Shown: positions 8,488-18,340 of the stretch, in pieces | Numbering within the stretch: position 1 is the first letter of the stretch | Layout of the letters: every line of letters begins with the position of its first letter | DNA from: Streptosporangiaceae bacterium | GTDB lineage: Bacteria; Actinomycetota; Actinomycetes; Streptosporangiales; Streptosporangiaceae | Direction: 5' to 3' | Assembly (NCBI GenBank): GCA_030038295.1 | Contig: JASHPF010000322.1 | Coordinates: 1-56,552, forward strand | Length of the DNA: 56,552 bases | Translations under genes and position numbers: made by a program | Notes under the pieces: generated by a model | Databases searched by the model: none | What the model saw: the letters and a program-made list of their open reading frames with translations, nothing else | Told to the model about the DNA's origin: nothing

Positions 8488-9755
8488 TCTTCGGAAACGC
8501 CCTTCGGAGCGCGCTGCCGCATGAAGCCGAACAGGTACCCGGCCACCCGGCGCATCTGGATCTCCTCGGCCCCCTCGGTGATGCGGTAGCGGCGATGGTG
8601 CCGGTAGATGTGCTCGAACGGCTTGTGCCGGGAGTAGCCGAGCCCGCCGTGCACCTGCATGGCGCGATCGGCCGCCTCGCAGCAGAGCCGGTTGGCCCAG
8701 TAGTTGCACATCGACACCTTGTCCGAGACCGAGAACGGGCCGTCGCGGTCCATCAGCCACGCCGTCTTGTGGATCAGCGTGCGCAGCATCTCGCACTGGG
8801 TCTGCAGTTCTACCAGCGGGAACTGGATCGCCTGGTTGGCGGCGAGCGGCTTGCCAAACGGCTTGCGTTCGAGCGCGTACGCAACCGACTCGGCGACGCA
8901 GTACTGTGCGGCGCCGAGGCTGGAGGCCGCCTGCCGGATCCGGTTCTCGTTGAAGAAGTGCTGCACGACCTGCAGCCCGCGGCCCTCGCCGCCGAACACG
9001 GCATCGGCGGGCACTCGCACCTGGTCGAGGCGGATGTGCCCGTGGTCGGTCGGCATGTTGAACGTCCACAGGTAGTCCTCGACCGTGAATCCCGGCGAGT
9101 CCACCGGGGTGAGAAATGCGGTGATGCCCGTCGCGGACCCGGGCTCGCCGCTGGTCCGGGCGAAGATCAGGTCGTGCGAGGCCGCGTGCACCCCGGTGTT
9201 CCACGTCTTCTCGCCGGTGATGACCCAGACGTCGCCGTCGCGGACCGCGGTCGTCTCCAGGTACGTCGCATCCGAGCCGTGCGCGGGCTCGGTGATGCCG
9301 AACGCGAAGCCGCGCCGGCCCGCGGCGAGATCCTCGATCCACGCGGCCTGCTGTGCCGGGCTGCCGTACTCCAGCATCAGCAGCAGACCCACGTTGTTGC
9401 CCACGATCATGTGCTCGTTCTGCAGGTCGCAGTGCAGCCCGAGACCCTTGCTGGCCAGGTGCTCGCGGATCACCGCCATGCCGAGGTTAGTGCCGTCCCG
9501 GCCGCCGTATTTCGCCGGAAACGCGTACCGGTAGTGACCCGCGGCGTCGGCCCGTCGCCGCGCCTCGGCGAGCAGCGCCTCCCACTGCGGGTTCGGCAGG
9601 CCGCCGCGGTGCCAGTCGGTGCGCGCATCCTCCCGGCGATGGTCGAAGAACCGGATGTTGTCGTCCTGGCGCTCGAGCGGCCGGATCTCCGCCTCGATGA
9701 ACTCGTCCAGTTCCGTCAGGTAGGCCGCCAGGTCGGCCGGGATGTCGAAGTCCAT
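8484..9755 (-). CDS. Acyl-CoA dehydrogenase family protein
   Basis: ACAD motifs: FGITEPAHGSDATYLETTAVRDGDVWVITGEKTWNTG; C-term QVHGGLGYSRHKPFEHIYRHHRRYRITEGAEEIQ. Confidence 0.93.
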   Translation of the reverse strand: MDFDIPADLAAYLTELDEFIEAEIRPLERQDDNIRFFDHRREDARTDWHRGGLPNPQWEALLAEARRRADAAGHYRYAFPAKYGGRDGTNLGMAVIREHLASKGLGLHCDLQNEHMIVGNNVGLLLMLEYGSPAQQAAWIEDLAAGRRGFAFGITEPAHGSDATYLETTAVRDGDVWVITGEKTWNTGVHAASHDLIFARTSGEPGSATGITAFLTPVDSPGFTVEDYLWTFNMPTDHGHIRLDQVRVPADAVFGGEGRGLQVVQHFFNENRIRQAASSLGAAQYCVAESVAYALERKPFGKPLAANQAIQFPLVELQTQCEMLRTLIHKTAWLMDRDGPFSVSDKVSMCNYWANRLCCEAADRAMQVHGGLGYSRHKPFEHIYRHHRRYRITEGAEEIQMRRVAGYLFGFMRQRAPKGVSEE

Positions 9756-9805
9756 GCAGGCTGCCTACCACGGCGGGCGCCGCCGGTACTAGGGCACGGG
9801 CCTGG

Positions 9806-9991
9806 TCACCACAGGTCGCCGCCGACGAGCACGTACAGGAACGGCACCAGCGGGATGATGCAGAAGATGGCCCAGGCCAGCTTGGCCACCGTGCCGATGT
9901 CGCGGCGGGTGGCCAGGTCGATCCAGATCAGAATCACCGCCAGCGGGTGAATGAGGCACACAATGAGCTCGAGGAGCTTCTTCATGCCCAC
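9806..9991 (-). CDS. Small membrane protein, PLD nuclease N-terminal (PLDc_N)-like
   Basis: 61 aa; IDLATRRDIGTVAKLAWAIFCIIPLVPFLYVLVG pattern. Confidence 0.6.
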   Translation of the reverse strand: MGMKKLLELIVCLIHPLAVILIWIDLATRRDIGTVAKLAWAIFCIIPLVPFLYVLVGGDLW

Positions 9992-10065
9992 CGTTCTACC
10001 CCGGGGAACGGCGCACTGATAACCGGCGGTACGTCGCGGGCGCGCGGCCGGGCTACCATCGGCCG

Positions 10066-11424
10066 GTGAGCGATGCAGGCTTTCCGACGTTCCCGGCCGG
10101 ATTCTCCTTCGGGGTCGCGACGGCGGCCTACCAGATCGAGGGCGCCGTCGGCGCGGACGGCCGCGGTGAGTCGGTGTGGGATACCTTCTGCCGCCGACCC
10201 GGCGCCATCAGGGATGGCCATACCGGCGACGTCGCGGACGACCACTACCACCGATGGCCAGAAGACGTGGCGCTGATGGCCGCGCTCGGTATCGACACGT
10301 ACCGGTTCTCCCTCGCGTGGCCGCGCATCCAGCCGACCGGGTCCGGTGCCGTCAACGCGGCCGGGCTGGACTTCTACGACCGGATCGTCGACAGCCTGGT
10401 GGCGAACGGCATCACGCCGATGCCGACGCTCTTCCACTGGGACCTGCCGCAGCCGCTTGAGGACGCGGGCGGCTGGCTGTCGCGGGACACGGCGTACCGG
10501 TTCGCGGAGTTCGCCACCATCGCGGCGACCCGGCTCGCCGACCGCGTGCCGCTGTGGATCACCCTCAACGAGCCGTTCGTCGTGACCGCGTTCGGGTACG
10601 CGCTCGGCGTGCACGCGCCCGGCCGGACGCTGCTGCTTGGCGCGCTGCCCACCGCGCATCACCAGCTGCTCGGCCACGGACTGGCCACGGTGGCGCTGCG
10701 CGCCGCGGGGGTGCGCCAGGTCGCCATCGCGAACAACTACTCGCCCGCGTGGCCGGCGAGCGACAGCCCGGCCAACGTCGCCGCCGCGGCCGCCTACGAC
10801 ACACTGCACAACCGGCTCTACACCGATCCGCTGCTGCTGGGCAGGTACCCCGACCTGGCGGCGTTCGGCGTCGGCGCGGCCGGGCTCGAGTGCGTGCGGG
10901 ACGGCGACCTGGCGATCGTGTCCGCGCCGATCGACGCGCTCGGGGTGAACTACTACGCGCCGACCCGGCTATCGGCGCCGGCGGACTCGACGCTGCCGTT
11001 CAGCATGCAGCCCATCCCCGGCTACCCGCTGACCGCGTTCGGCAACCCGGTCGTCCCAGCCGGGCTGACCGAGCTGCTCACGACCCTCGCCGACCGCTAC
11101 GGGACTCGGCTGCCGCCGGTGTACGTCACCGAGAACGGCTGCTCGTTCCCCGACGAGCCCGACGCCGCTGGCCAGATCGCCGACGCCGACCGGATCGACT
11201 ACCTCGACGGGCACATCCGCGCGGTCGCGCACGCCATGGCGGCCGGCGTGGACGTACGCGGCTACCTGGTGTGGTCGCTGCTGGACAACTTCGAGTGGGC
11301 GGAGGGGTACCACCAGCGCTTCGGGCTGGTGCACGTCGACTACGACACGCTGCGCCGCACGCCGAAGGCGTCGTTCGGCTGGTACCGGGATGTGATCTCG
11401 GCGGTGCGTGCGGCGCCGGGCTAG
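10066..11424 (+). CDS. GH1 family beta-glucosidase
   Basis: FPAGFSFGVATAAYQIEGA, TLNEPFV (acid/base), YVTENG (nucleophile), GYLVWSLLDNFEWAEGY; GTG start with TACCAT box 6 nt upstream. Confidence 0.96.
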   Translation: MSDAGFPTFPAGFSFGVATAAYQIEGAVGADGRGESVWDTFCRRPGAIRDGHTGDVADDHYHRWPEDVALMAALGIDTYRFSLAWPRIQPTGSGAVNAAGLDFYDRIVDSLVANGITPMPTLFHWDLPQPLEDAGGWLSRDTAYRFAEFATIAATRLADRVPLWITLNEPFVVTAFGYALGVHAPGRTLLLGALPTAHHQLLGHGLATVALRAAGVRQVAIANNYSPAWPASDSPANVAAAAAYDTLHNRLYTDPLLLGRYPDLAAFGVGAAGLECVRDGDLAIVSAPIDALGVNYYAPTRLSAPADSTLPFSMQPIPGYPLTAFGNPVVPAGLTELLTTLADRYGTRLPPVYVTENGCSFPDEPDAAGQIADADRIDYLDGHIRAVAHAMAAGVDVRGYLVWSLLDNFEWAEGYHQRFGLVHVDYDTLRRTPKASFGWYRDVISAVRAAPG

Positions 11425-11460
11425 GTCGGGCGGTGCCGGATCGACCGTCGGGAGCCAATG

Positions 11461-11735
11461 GCGACCGTTCGCTGGGCGGTAGCGACCGTTCGTCGGCGGT
11501 GGCGACCGTTCGTTAGCGATAGCGACCGTTCGTTAGCGGTAGCGACCGCTCGGCGGGGTCAAAAGCCGCGAACCACGCAGAATTTCGGCATCGGCGGTCG
11601 CCATGACTGTTGAGTGGTCGCCATCGGTCGTCACCGGTCGCCATCGGCCCGCCGAGCGGTCGCCATCGGTCGTCACTGGTCGCCATCGGCCCGCCGAGCG
11701 GTCGCCATCGCTCGCGAACGGTCGCGGCGTGCGAG
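11461..11735. repeat. Head-to-head arrays of about 20-22-bp repeats with GCGACC core
   Basis: GCGACCGTTCG at 11461, 11482, 11502, 11522 and variant at 11542; inverted units GGTCGCCATCGG... from 11596, including a 42-bp near-perfect tandem duplication 11616-11657/11658-11699. Confidence 0.9.
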
Positions 11736-11827
11736 GCTGATCAGTGCGCGAGCACCGGGTAGTCGCGCACCCAGGCGCCGTCCGTGGACTTTCCGCGGCG
11801 CTAGCAAGATCACGATAGGTTGCCGCT

Positions 11828-12331
11828 ATGACAGCGGCATCGGACCAGGCCATCGTGGAGATTTACACCGACGGCGCGTGCCGCGGCAATCCCGGTCCGG
11901 GCGGCTGGGGCGTGGTGCTCAGCTACGGCGGGCACGTCAAGGAGCTGTCCGGTGGCGAGGCCGCGCCCACGACCAACAACCGGATGGAGCTGATGGCTGC
12001 CATCAAGGCGCTGGAGAGCCTGACCAGACCCTCGCGCGTCCGGCTGCACACCGACAGCTCCTACCTCCGCAATGGCATCACGAGTTGGCTGGCCAGCTGG
12101 AAGCGCAACAACTGGCGGACCGCCGGCAGGCAGCCGGTCAAGAACGAGGACCTGTGGCGGCGCCTCGACGCCGCGACGACGCGGCACGAGATTCAGTGGC
12201 TATGGGTCAAGGGCCACGCCGGCGACGCGGGAAACGAGCGGGCGGACGCGCTAGCCAACCTCGGCATGGCAGATGCCGTCGCCGGGTCGCGTCCGGCCGA
12301 CCCCGGCCGCAGCCTCAAGCCGAGACAGTGA
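11828..12331 (+). CDS. rnhA: Ribonuclease HI
   Basis: [59 protein letters not shown]. Confidence 0.97.
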   Translation: MTAASDQAIVEIYTDGACRGNPGPGGWGVVLSYGGHVKELSGGEAAPTTNNRMELMAAIKALESLTRPSRVRLHTDSSYLRNGITSWLASWKRNNWRTAGRQPVKNEDLWRRLDAATTRHEIQWLWVKGHAGDAGNERADALANLGMADAVAGSRPADPGRSLKPRQ

Positions 12332-12371
12332 AGCTCGCCCTGGCGAAGCGACGGCAACGCCAGGGCGAGCT
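12332..12371 (+). terminator. Hairpin terminator after rnhA
   Basis: AGCTCGCCCTGGCG / CGCCAGGGCGAGCT perfect 14-bp arms, 12-nt loop, directly after stop codon. Confidence 0.75.
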
Positions 12372-12479
12372 CGATGACCGGTCCCCCCGGATTCATCATT
12401 TGGGTCCCCCGGGGGAGATTCTTCCACGGCGCTTTCTGCCCGACACACGGGGCTCCCGCTGACGCCGCACGGGCGCGAT

Positions 12480-13307
12480 TCAGAAGAACAGCAGCTTTAC
12501 CGCCGACACCACGCCGATCAGCACCACGAAGATCCGCAGCGCGAGCGGCGGCAGCCGCCTGCCGAACCGCGCTCCGAGGGCGCCGCCCACCGTAGAGCCG
12601 ACCGCGATCAGCAGCACCACCAGCCACGCGACATGCGCGAAGATCACGTAGATGACCGCGGCGACCCCGTTGACGACGGCGACCAGGACGTTCTTGGCAC
12701 CGTTCACGCGCTGCATCGTCTCGTCCAGGAACGTGCCGAGGAGCCCGATAACCAGGACGCCCTGCGCCGCCCCGAAGTACCCCCCGTAGGCGGCCGACGC
12801 GAATACTCCGGCGCCGAGCACAGGGCTCAGCGGCTCCCTGCCCGCTGCAGGGAGTTTGGAGGTCCGTCCGCCCGAGTCGGCCGCACCCGCGCCGGGATCG
12901 GCCGACGTGGCCCGGCGGCTGCGCCTGGCCACGATCCGACGGCTGAGCCAGGGCTGCACGAGCACGAGCAAGCAGGCGATCAGGATCAGCACCGGCACGA
13001 TGACCTGAAACGACGACGACGGCAGCAAGAGCAGCGCCGCGGCGCCGCCCGCGGATCCCGCGGCCGCGACCACGCCGAGCCTGATCAGCCTGGGCCGCTG
13101 CCCGGCGAGCTCCCGCCGATAGCCGACCGAACCGCTCACGTTGCCGGGTACCAGCCCCACGTTGTTCGACACGTTGGCCACGACCGGCGGGTAACCGAAG
13201 GCAAGCAGCGTCGGGAAGGTAATGAGGGAACCCGACCCGACCACCGCGTTCACCGCTCCGGCCGCCGCCCCGGCACCGAGGATCGCGACCGCTTCAGCGG
13301 GGCCCAC
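12480..13307 (-). CDS. TauE/SafE family sulfite exporter-like membrane protein
   Basis: GAVNAVVGSGSLITFPTLLAFG and C-terminal GGALGARFGRRLPPLALRI, typical of family. Confidence 0.88.
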   Translation of the reverse strand: MGPAEAVAILGAGAAAGAVNAVVGSGSLITFPTLLAFGYPPVVANVSNNVGLVPGNVSGSVGYRRELAGQRPRLIRLGVVAAAGSAGGAAALLLLPSSSFQVIVPVLILIACLLVLVQPWLSRRIVARRSRRATSADPGAGAADSGGRTSKLPAAGREPLSPVLGAGVFASAAYGGYFGAAQGVLVIGLLGTFLDETMQRVNGAKNVLVAVVNGVAAVIYVIFAHVAWLVVLLIAVGSTVGGALGARFGRRLPPLALRIFVVLIGVVSAVKLLFF

Positions 13308-13415
13308 GAGTTCCTCGCATGCCGACGATGGTAACCGCGGGTAACCCCTGAGGTCCGAGCCGGAACGCGGGTGTGACCGGTCTCACCGTCCCGCCGGGCC
13401 GCCAGCGCGGCGGAC

Positions 13416-14210
13416 TCAGGGGAACGACACGACGCGCGCGGACCACCGAGTCGCGCGGCGCTCGACCTGCAGCGGCAAGCCGAAGGTGCGGGACAGGTTC
13501 CGCTCGGTGAAGACGTCCGGTAGCGGCCCGGCGGCAACAACCGTACCCTTGCGCAGCAGCATGGCATGGGTGAAGCCGTCGGCGACCTCTTCCACGTGGT
13601 GGGTGACCATGACCATCACCGGCGATCGCGGATCGCGCAGCAGCCCGGAGATCCGCTGCAGCAAGTCCTCGCGCCCGCCGAGGTCGAGTCCGGCGGCCGG
13701 CTCGTCCAGCAGCAGCAGCTCCGGATCGGCCATCAGGGACCGCGCGATCTGCACGCGCTTGCGCTCACCCTCCGACAGCGTCGTAAACCGCCGCCGGATC
13801 AGGTGCGCGCACCCGAGCGCGTCGAGCAGCTCGACCGCCCTGGTGACGTCGTCCGAGTCGTAGTCCTCCGCATTCCGGCCGAGGATTCCGTAGGACGCGG
13901 TCAGCACTAGGTCGATCACCTTTTCCTGCGGCGGCACCCGGTCCGCGATCACGGCGCTGGACAGGCCGATCCGGGTCCGCAGATCGTCGACATCGGCCTC
14001 CTGCAGCGGCTCACCGAGGATCTCGACCGTGCCGTGCGTCGGCATCAGCAGCGTCGCCGCGACCTGCAACAGGGTCGTCTTGCCCGCGCCGTTGGGACCG
14101 ATGATGACCCAGCTCTCGTCGTTGCGTGCGGTCCAGTCGATATCGCGCAGCAACATCGACCTGTCGTATCGGACGCCCACCCCGCGCAGCCTGAGCACTT
14201 CAGCCGCCAT
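13416..14210 (-). CDS. ABC transporter ATP-binding protein
   Basis: Walker A GPNGAGKTTLLQ, signature LSEGERKRVQIARSL, Walker B LLLLDEPAAGLD. Confidence 0.93.
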   Translation of the reverse strand: MAAEVLRLRGVGVRYDRSMLLRDIDWTARNDESWVIIGPNGAGKTTLLQVAATLLMPTHGTVEILGEPLQEADVDDLRTRIGLSSAVIADRVPPQEKVIDLVLTASYGILGRNAEDYDSDDVTRAVELLDALGCAHLIRRRFTTLSEGERKRVQIARSLMADPELLLLDEPAAGLDLGGREDLLQRISGLLRDPRSPVMVMVTHHVEEVADGFTHAMLLRKGTVVAAGPLPDVFTERNLSRTFGLPLQVERRATRWSARVVSFP

Positions 14211-14320
14211 CCAGCTCCCTCCGGGTCGCGGGGCGTCCCCAGGCCAGCACCGCCACCATCTGCCATGAACTTACGGCATAACGACGCCAGGACGGCTATG
14301 GCATGCGGCGGGCGGCAGGT

Positions 14321-15007
14321 TCACCGATCGGCGCCGGACTGCCGCACCGCGAGCAGCGCCGCCTGTGTCCGGTCGGCGACGCCGAGCTTGGCGAGCACCG
14401 CGCTCACGTGCGTCTTGACGGTCTTCTCCGTCACCCGGAGCGCCCTCGCGATCTCCCGGTTGGACCGGCCGTCGGCCAGCAGCGCCAGCACCTCGCGCTC
14501 GCGCGCGGTGAGCGCGGAGATGCCGCGCACGTCGCCGCCCGGCCGGGCCGCGACCAGCCCGGCAGCCTCCGGCGCGAGCACGGTGTTGCCGTCGTGGACG
14601 GAGCGGATGGCGCGCACCAGCGCGTCCGGGTCAACATCCTTGTACAAGAACCCGGCGGCCCCGGCTTGCAGCGCGAGCGCGGGCCCGCCGGGCCCGGCGG
14701 CGCTCGTGAGGACCAGCACCCTCGCTCGCGTACCCATCGCCCGTAGCTGCGACAGCACGCCCATGCCATCCAGGCCGGGCAGTTTCAGGTCGAGGAGCAG
14801 CACGTCCGGGTCGAGCTCGCCGACGAGCCGGATGGCCTCGGTGCCATCGCTTGCCTGGCCGACCAGGCTGATGTCGTCTTGCACCTCGAACAGCACGGCA
14901 AGGCCCTGCAGCACGACCGGGTGGTCATCCGCGATGACCACCGTGATCGGGCGCGGTTCAGGCCGGCCTGACGGCGCACGGCCGTCGGCCGCGTTGCTCG
15001 CGGTCAA
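14321..15007 (-). CDS. LuxR (NarL) family response regulator
   Basis: Receiver [14 protein letters not shown]...[61 protein letters not shown]. Confidence 0.95.
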   Translation of the reverse strand: MTASNAADGRAPSGRPEPRPITVVIADDHPVVLQGLAVLFEVQDDISLVGQASDGTEAIRLVGELDPDVLLLDLKLPGLDGMGVLSQLRAMGTRARVLVLTSAAGPGGPALALQAGAAGFLYKDVDPDALVRAIRSVHDGNTVLAPEAAGLVAARPGGDVRGISALTAREREVLALLADGRSNREIARALRVTEKTVKTHVSAVLAKLGVADRTQAALLAVRQSGADR

Positions 15008-16254
15008 CGCCGCCCACCCGCTGTGCCGGCGCCAGCCGTACCATCAGGCTCCGTCGCCGCGATCCCGCCAGTTTCCTTGATCGGCACGCTCAACCGGACC
15101 CGAGTCCCCGTCCCTGGCGCGGCGGTGATGCTGAGCCGGCCACCTACCGAGGCGGCTCGCTCCCGCATGGACGCGAGGCCCAGGCCGGCCGGGATGCCGC
15201 GCGGGTCGAAGCCCGCCCCGCGGTCGCTCACTTCCAGCACGACGGCCTGGCGGCGACGGTACAGGCACACGCTGATCTGCTGGCTGCCGGAGTGGCGCAG
15301 CGCGTTGCCGATCGCCTCCTGCGCGGTCCGGTAGAGCGCGGTCTCCTGCCGCGGGTCGAGCGCGGGCAGCTCGCCCGCCTGCACGGTCACGTCGGCGCCG
15401 TGCGTACGGCCGGCCAGCACCGCATAGCCACGAATGGACCCGGCAAGACCGCCCGCCGCGAGGTCAGGCGGCGCGAGACCGTCGATGACGGCGCGCAGCT
15501 CCGCGTGCGCCTGGCCCGCGAGACTCGCGACGCTGTCGATCTCCTCGATGGCCCTGACGGGATCCCGCTCGACGAGCACCGCCGCCGCCCGCGCCTTGGC
15601 CCGCACGCTGAACAGCTTCTGTGACACCGCATCGTGCAGGTCCCTGGCGAGCCTGGCCCGCTCCTGCAGCACCGACAGCTCCCGGCCGCGCTCGTAGAGC
15701 CGCGCGTTTGTCAGCGCGATCGCGGCGTGCGCCGCGAACAGGCTGACCAGCTGCTCGTCACGTTCGGTGAACCCGCCGGGCGCTGTCTTGCACGCGGCGA
15801 AGATGAAGCCCAGCACGTGCTCTCGGTCGCGGATCGGCACGCCCAGCACGTCGGTGAGGTCCGGATGCGCGGCTGGCCAGCCCCAGAAGCGCGGATCGGC
15901 GCGGATGTCCGCCAGCCGGAGTGGCTTGCCCTCGCGCAGCATCACGCCGAGCAGGCCGTGCTGGCGCGGCAGCGGCCCGATGGCCGCCTGCTCGCGCGCG
16001 GTGAGACCGTCCACAAGGAACTCGGCGAACCCACCGGCGTCGTCGGGCACGCCGAGCGCGGCGTACCTGGCACCCGCCAGCGACCGGGCCGACCGAACGA
16101 TCATCTGGAGCACGTCTCGCACTGACAGCTGGCTGGACACCGCGAGCACGACCTGGCTGACGTGCTGGAAGATCTCGTCCTGGGCGGCGTCGCGGGCTGG
16201 CGCAGGTGGCCGCCCGGCGCGTCGCGCGCCGTTCTGGTTGCGCTGCTGCTCCAT
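15004..16254 (-). CDS. GAF-domain sensor histidine kinase (HisKA_3 type)
   Basis: GAF-like N-term; [20 protein letters not shown]; ATPase [13 protein letters not shown]...[11 protein letters not shown]; 4-nt overlap with response regulator. Confidence 0.95.
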   Translation of the reverse strand: MEQQRNQNGARRAGRPPAPARDAAQDEIFQHVSQVVLAVSSQLSVRDVLQMIVRSARSLAGARYAALGVPDDAGGFAEFLVDGLTAREQAAIGPLPRQHGLLGVMLREGKPLRLADIRADPRFWGWPAAHPDLTDVLGVPIRDREHVLGFIFAACKTAPGGFTERDEQLVSLFAAHAAIALTNARLYERGRELSVLQERARLARDLHDAVSQKLFSVRAKARAAAVLVERDPVRAIEEIDSVASLAGQAHAELRAVIDGLAPPDLAAGGLAGSIRGYAVLAGRTHGADVTVQAGELPALDPRQETALYRTAQEAIGNALRHSGSQQISVCLYRRRQAVVLEVSDRGAGFDPRGIPAGLGLASMRERAASVGGRLSITAAPGTGTRVRLSVPIKETGGIAATEPDGTAGAGTAGGRR

Positions 16255-16376
16255 ACCCCGACGCTACCGGCGCAGTGGATAGCACGGATCGGCTGCTGGT
16301 CCTACGACCAAAGTCGCAGCTCCGGGCGGTCCCACGGCCGATGTGCCGCGGCCACTGGCTACCTAGCGTCGGATGC

Positions 16377-17135
16377 ATGAGCACTGCGCGAGTAGCGATC
16401 GTCACCGGCGCGTCGCGCGGCCTGGGCCGAGCGCTGGCCGGCGGCCTAGCCGCGACGGGATACCAGGTCATCACCGACGCCCGCGACGGCGTCGCACTGC
16501 GGTCCGCCGCGGCGGAGCTGTGTGCCACCCACGACCTGCCGGTCAGCCGGGTGCTGCCGCTGGCCGGCGACGTCACCGATCCCGCGCACCGCGCTGACCT
16601 AGCCGCGGCAGCAGCTGACCTGGGCGGTGCCACCCTGCTCGTCAACAACGCGGGGACGCTCGGCGTCAGCCCGCTACCGGCCCTCGCGCGGTATCCGACC
16701 ACGGACCTGTTGTCATCCTTCGAGGTCAACGTCATCGCCCCGATCGCGCTGACCCAGCTGATGCTGCCGGACCTGCGCAGCCGCGGCGGCGCCGTGCTCA
16801 GCATCACCTCCGACGCGGCCGTCGAGGCGTACGCAGGGTGGGGTGGGTACGGCGCGGCCAAGGCGGCGCTCGAGCAGGCGTGCCGTGTGCTGGCCGCCGA
16901 AGAGCCCGCGGTCCGGGTCTGGTGGGTCGATCCCGGCGACCTGCGCACGCTCATGCACCAGCAGGCCTACCCGGGCGAGGACATTTCCGACCGGCCGCTA
17001 CCCGAGACGGTCATCCCAGCCTTCCTGCGCCTGATGACCGAACGCCTGCCGAGTGGCCGGTACCGGGCCGCCGACCTGATGCCGCCGCGGCCGGCGGTCG
17101 ACCCCACGCCGCCCGGCACCGGAGCGTCGCGATGA
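16377..17135 (+). CDS. SDR family oxidoreductase
   Basis: ARVAIVTGASRGLGRALAGGLA, LVNNAG, YGAAKAAL; TAGCGT box 7 nt upstream of ATG. Confidence 0.9.
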   Translation: MSTARVAIVTGASRGLGRALAGGLAATGYQVITDARDGVALRSAAAELCATHDLPVSRVLPLAGDVTDPAHRADLAAAAADLGGATLLVNNAGTLGVSPLPALARYPTTDLLSSFEVNVIAPIALTQLMLPDLRSRGGAVLSITSDAAVEAYAGWGGYGAAKAALEQACRVLAAEEPAVRVWWVDPGDLRTLMHQQAYPGEDISDRPLPETVIPAFLRLMTERLPSGRYRAADLMPPRPAVDPTPPGTGASR

Positions 17136-18277
17136 ACCCCGCGCTCGTGCTCTCGCCGATGTCATCGGCGCGGCTGACCGCAGACCAGCGATCGGGGCTC
17201 GACGTGACGCTCCGGGCCGAGCTGGAGGCGCATGAGCCGGCCGAGGCGCGCGGCACCAGCCGGGCCGACGTCCAGCTTCTGGTCAGCCGGACTGCGTCCG
17301 ACCAGGTCAGCCACCACGAGTTCGCCGAGCTGCCCGACCTGCTGCTGCCGGGTGACCTGGTGGTGGTGAACAACTCGGCTACGGTGCCCGCCGCCGTCGT
17401 GGTGACGGCCGCGCCGGCCGCGCTCGCCGCCGACGGCCCGCTGACGGTTCACTTCGCCACGTCGATGCCAGACGGCGACTGGCTGATCGAAGTGCGGTCC
17501 GGTCACGGCCCGGCGACGACGCCGTTCGCGGGCGGGACCCCGAGCCTGCTCATTGGCCTGCCGGGCGGTGCCACGCTGACCCTGGTCCGCCGGTTCAGCC
17601 GACGGCTGTGGTACGCCAGGCTCTCTACCGCGGTGCTGCCGTACCTGCTCCGTCATGGCCAGCCGATCCGGTATTCCTACGTGCCCCGGCCGTGGCCGCT
17701 GGAGGCCTACCAGACGGTGTTCGCGACGTGGCCGGGCAGCGCCGAGATGCCGAGCGCCGCGCGACCGTTCACGCCCGAGATCGTGACGAAGCTCGTCAGC
17801 CGCGGGGTGGCCATAGCGCCGGTCACGCTGCACACCGGGGTCTCCTCGCTGGAAGGCGGTGAGGATCCGTATCCCGAGTCCTATGACGTGCCCGCCACCA
17901 CCGCGCGGCTGGTGAACCTCACCAGGCAGGCCGGCGGCCGGGTCATCGCGGCGGGCACGACGGTCGTTCGCGCGCTGGAGAGCGCGGTGCTGGCTCAGGG
18001 GGACGACCTGCTGGCGTCCCGCGGCACGGCCACAGCACTTGCGGCGGGCGGACCGATCGGGCCGGCCGCCGGCTGGACCTGGCACGTGGTCACCAGGCAG
18101 TCCGGCGTGGCCGTGGTGGATGGCCTGCTGACCGGCCTGCACGAGCCCCGCTCCACGCACCTGTGGATGCTCGCCGCATTCGCCGGTGACCCCCTGCTGC
18201 GCCGCTGCTACCGGGAGGCCGCCGAGCACGAGTATCACTGGCACGAGTTCGGTGACGTTCACCTGCTGCTGCCCTGA
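17132..18277 (+). CDS. QueA-like S-adenosylmethionine:tRNA ribosyltransferase-isomerase family protein
   Basis: QueA-like segments LLLPGDLVVVNNSATVPA, YSYVPRPWPLEAYQTVFA, HTGVSSLEGGEDPYPESYDVPATTARLVN, LITGLHEPRSTHLWMLAAFAG-like end; ATGA overlap with SDR gene. Confidence 0.85.
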   Translation: MNPALVLSPMSSARLTADQRSGLDVTLRAELEAHEPAEARGTSRADVQLLVSRTASDQVSHHEFAELPDLLLPGDLVVVNNSATVPAAVVVTAAPAALAADGPLTVHFATSMPDGDWLIEVRSGHGPATTPFAGGTPSLLIGLPGGATLTLVRRFSRRLWYARLSTAVLPYLLRHGQPIRYSYVPRPWPLEAYQTVFATWPGSAEMPSAARPFTPEIVTKLVSRGVAIAPVTLHTGVSSLEGGEDPYPESYDVPATTARLVNLTRQAGGRVIAAGTTVVRALESAVLAQGDDLLASRGTATALAAGGPIGPAAGWTWHVVTRQSGVAVVDGLLTGLHEPRSTHLWMLAAFAGDPLLRRCYREAAEHEYHWHEFGDVHLLLP

Positions 18278-18340
18278 CCTGCCCGAGGGCGCACCCTGAG
18301 CGACCGCGCACCGGCGCGGTACCGATAGCGTTGAGATGCT

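Noticed and set aside
11461-11735. CRISPR array interpretation of the 20-bp repeats
   Set aside because: No unique 30-40-bp spacers, units are contiguous, orientation inverts, and no cas genes are present.
12405-12416. TCCCCCGGGGGA perfect palindrome downstream of rnhA
   Set aside because: Short, no loop, not near a promoter; probably incidental GC-rich palindrome next to the real terminator.
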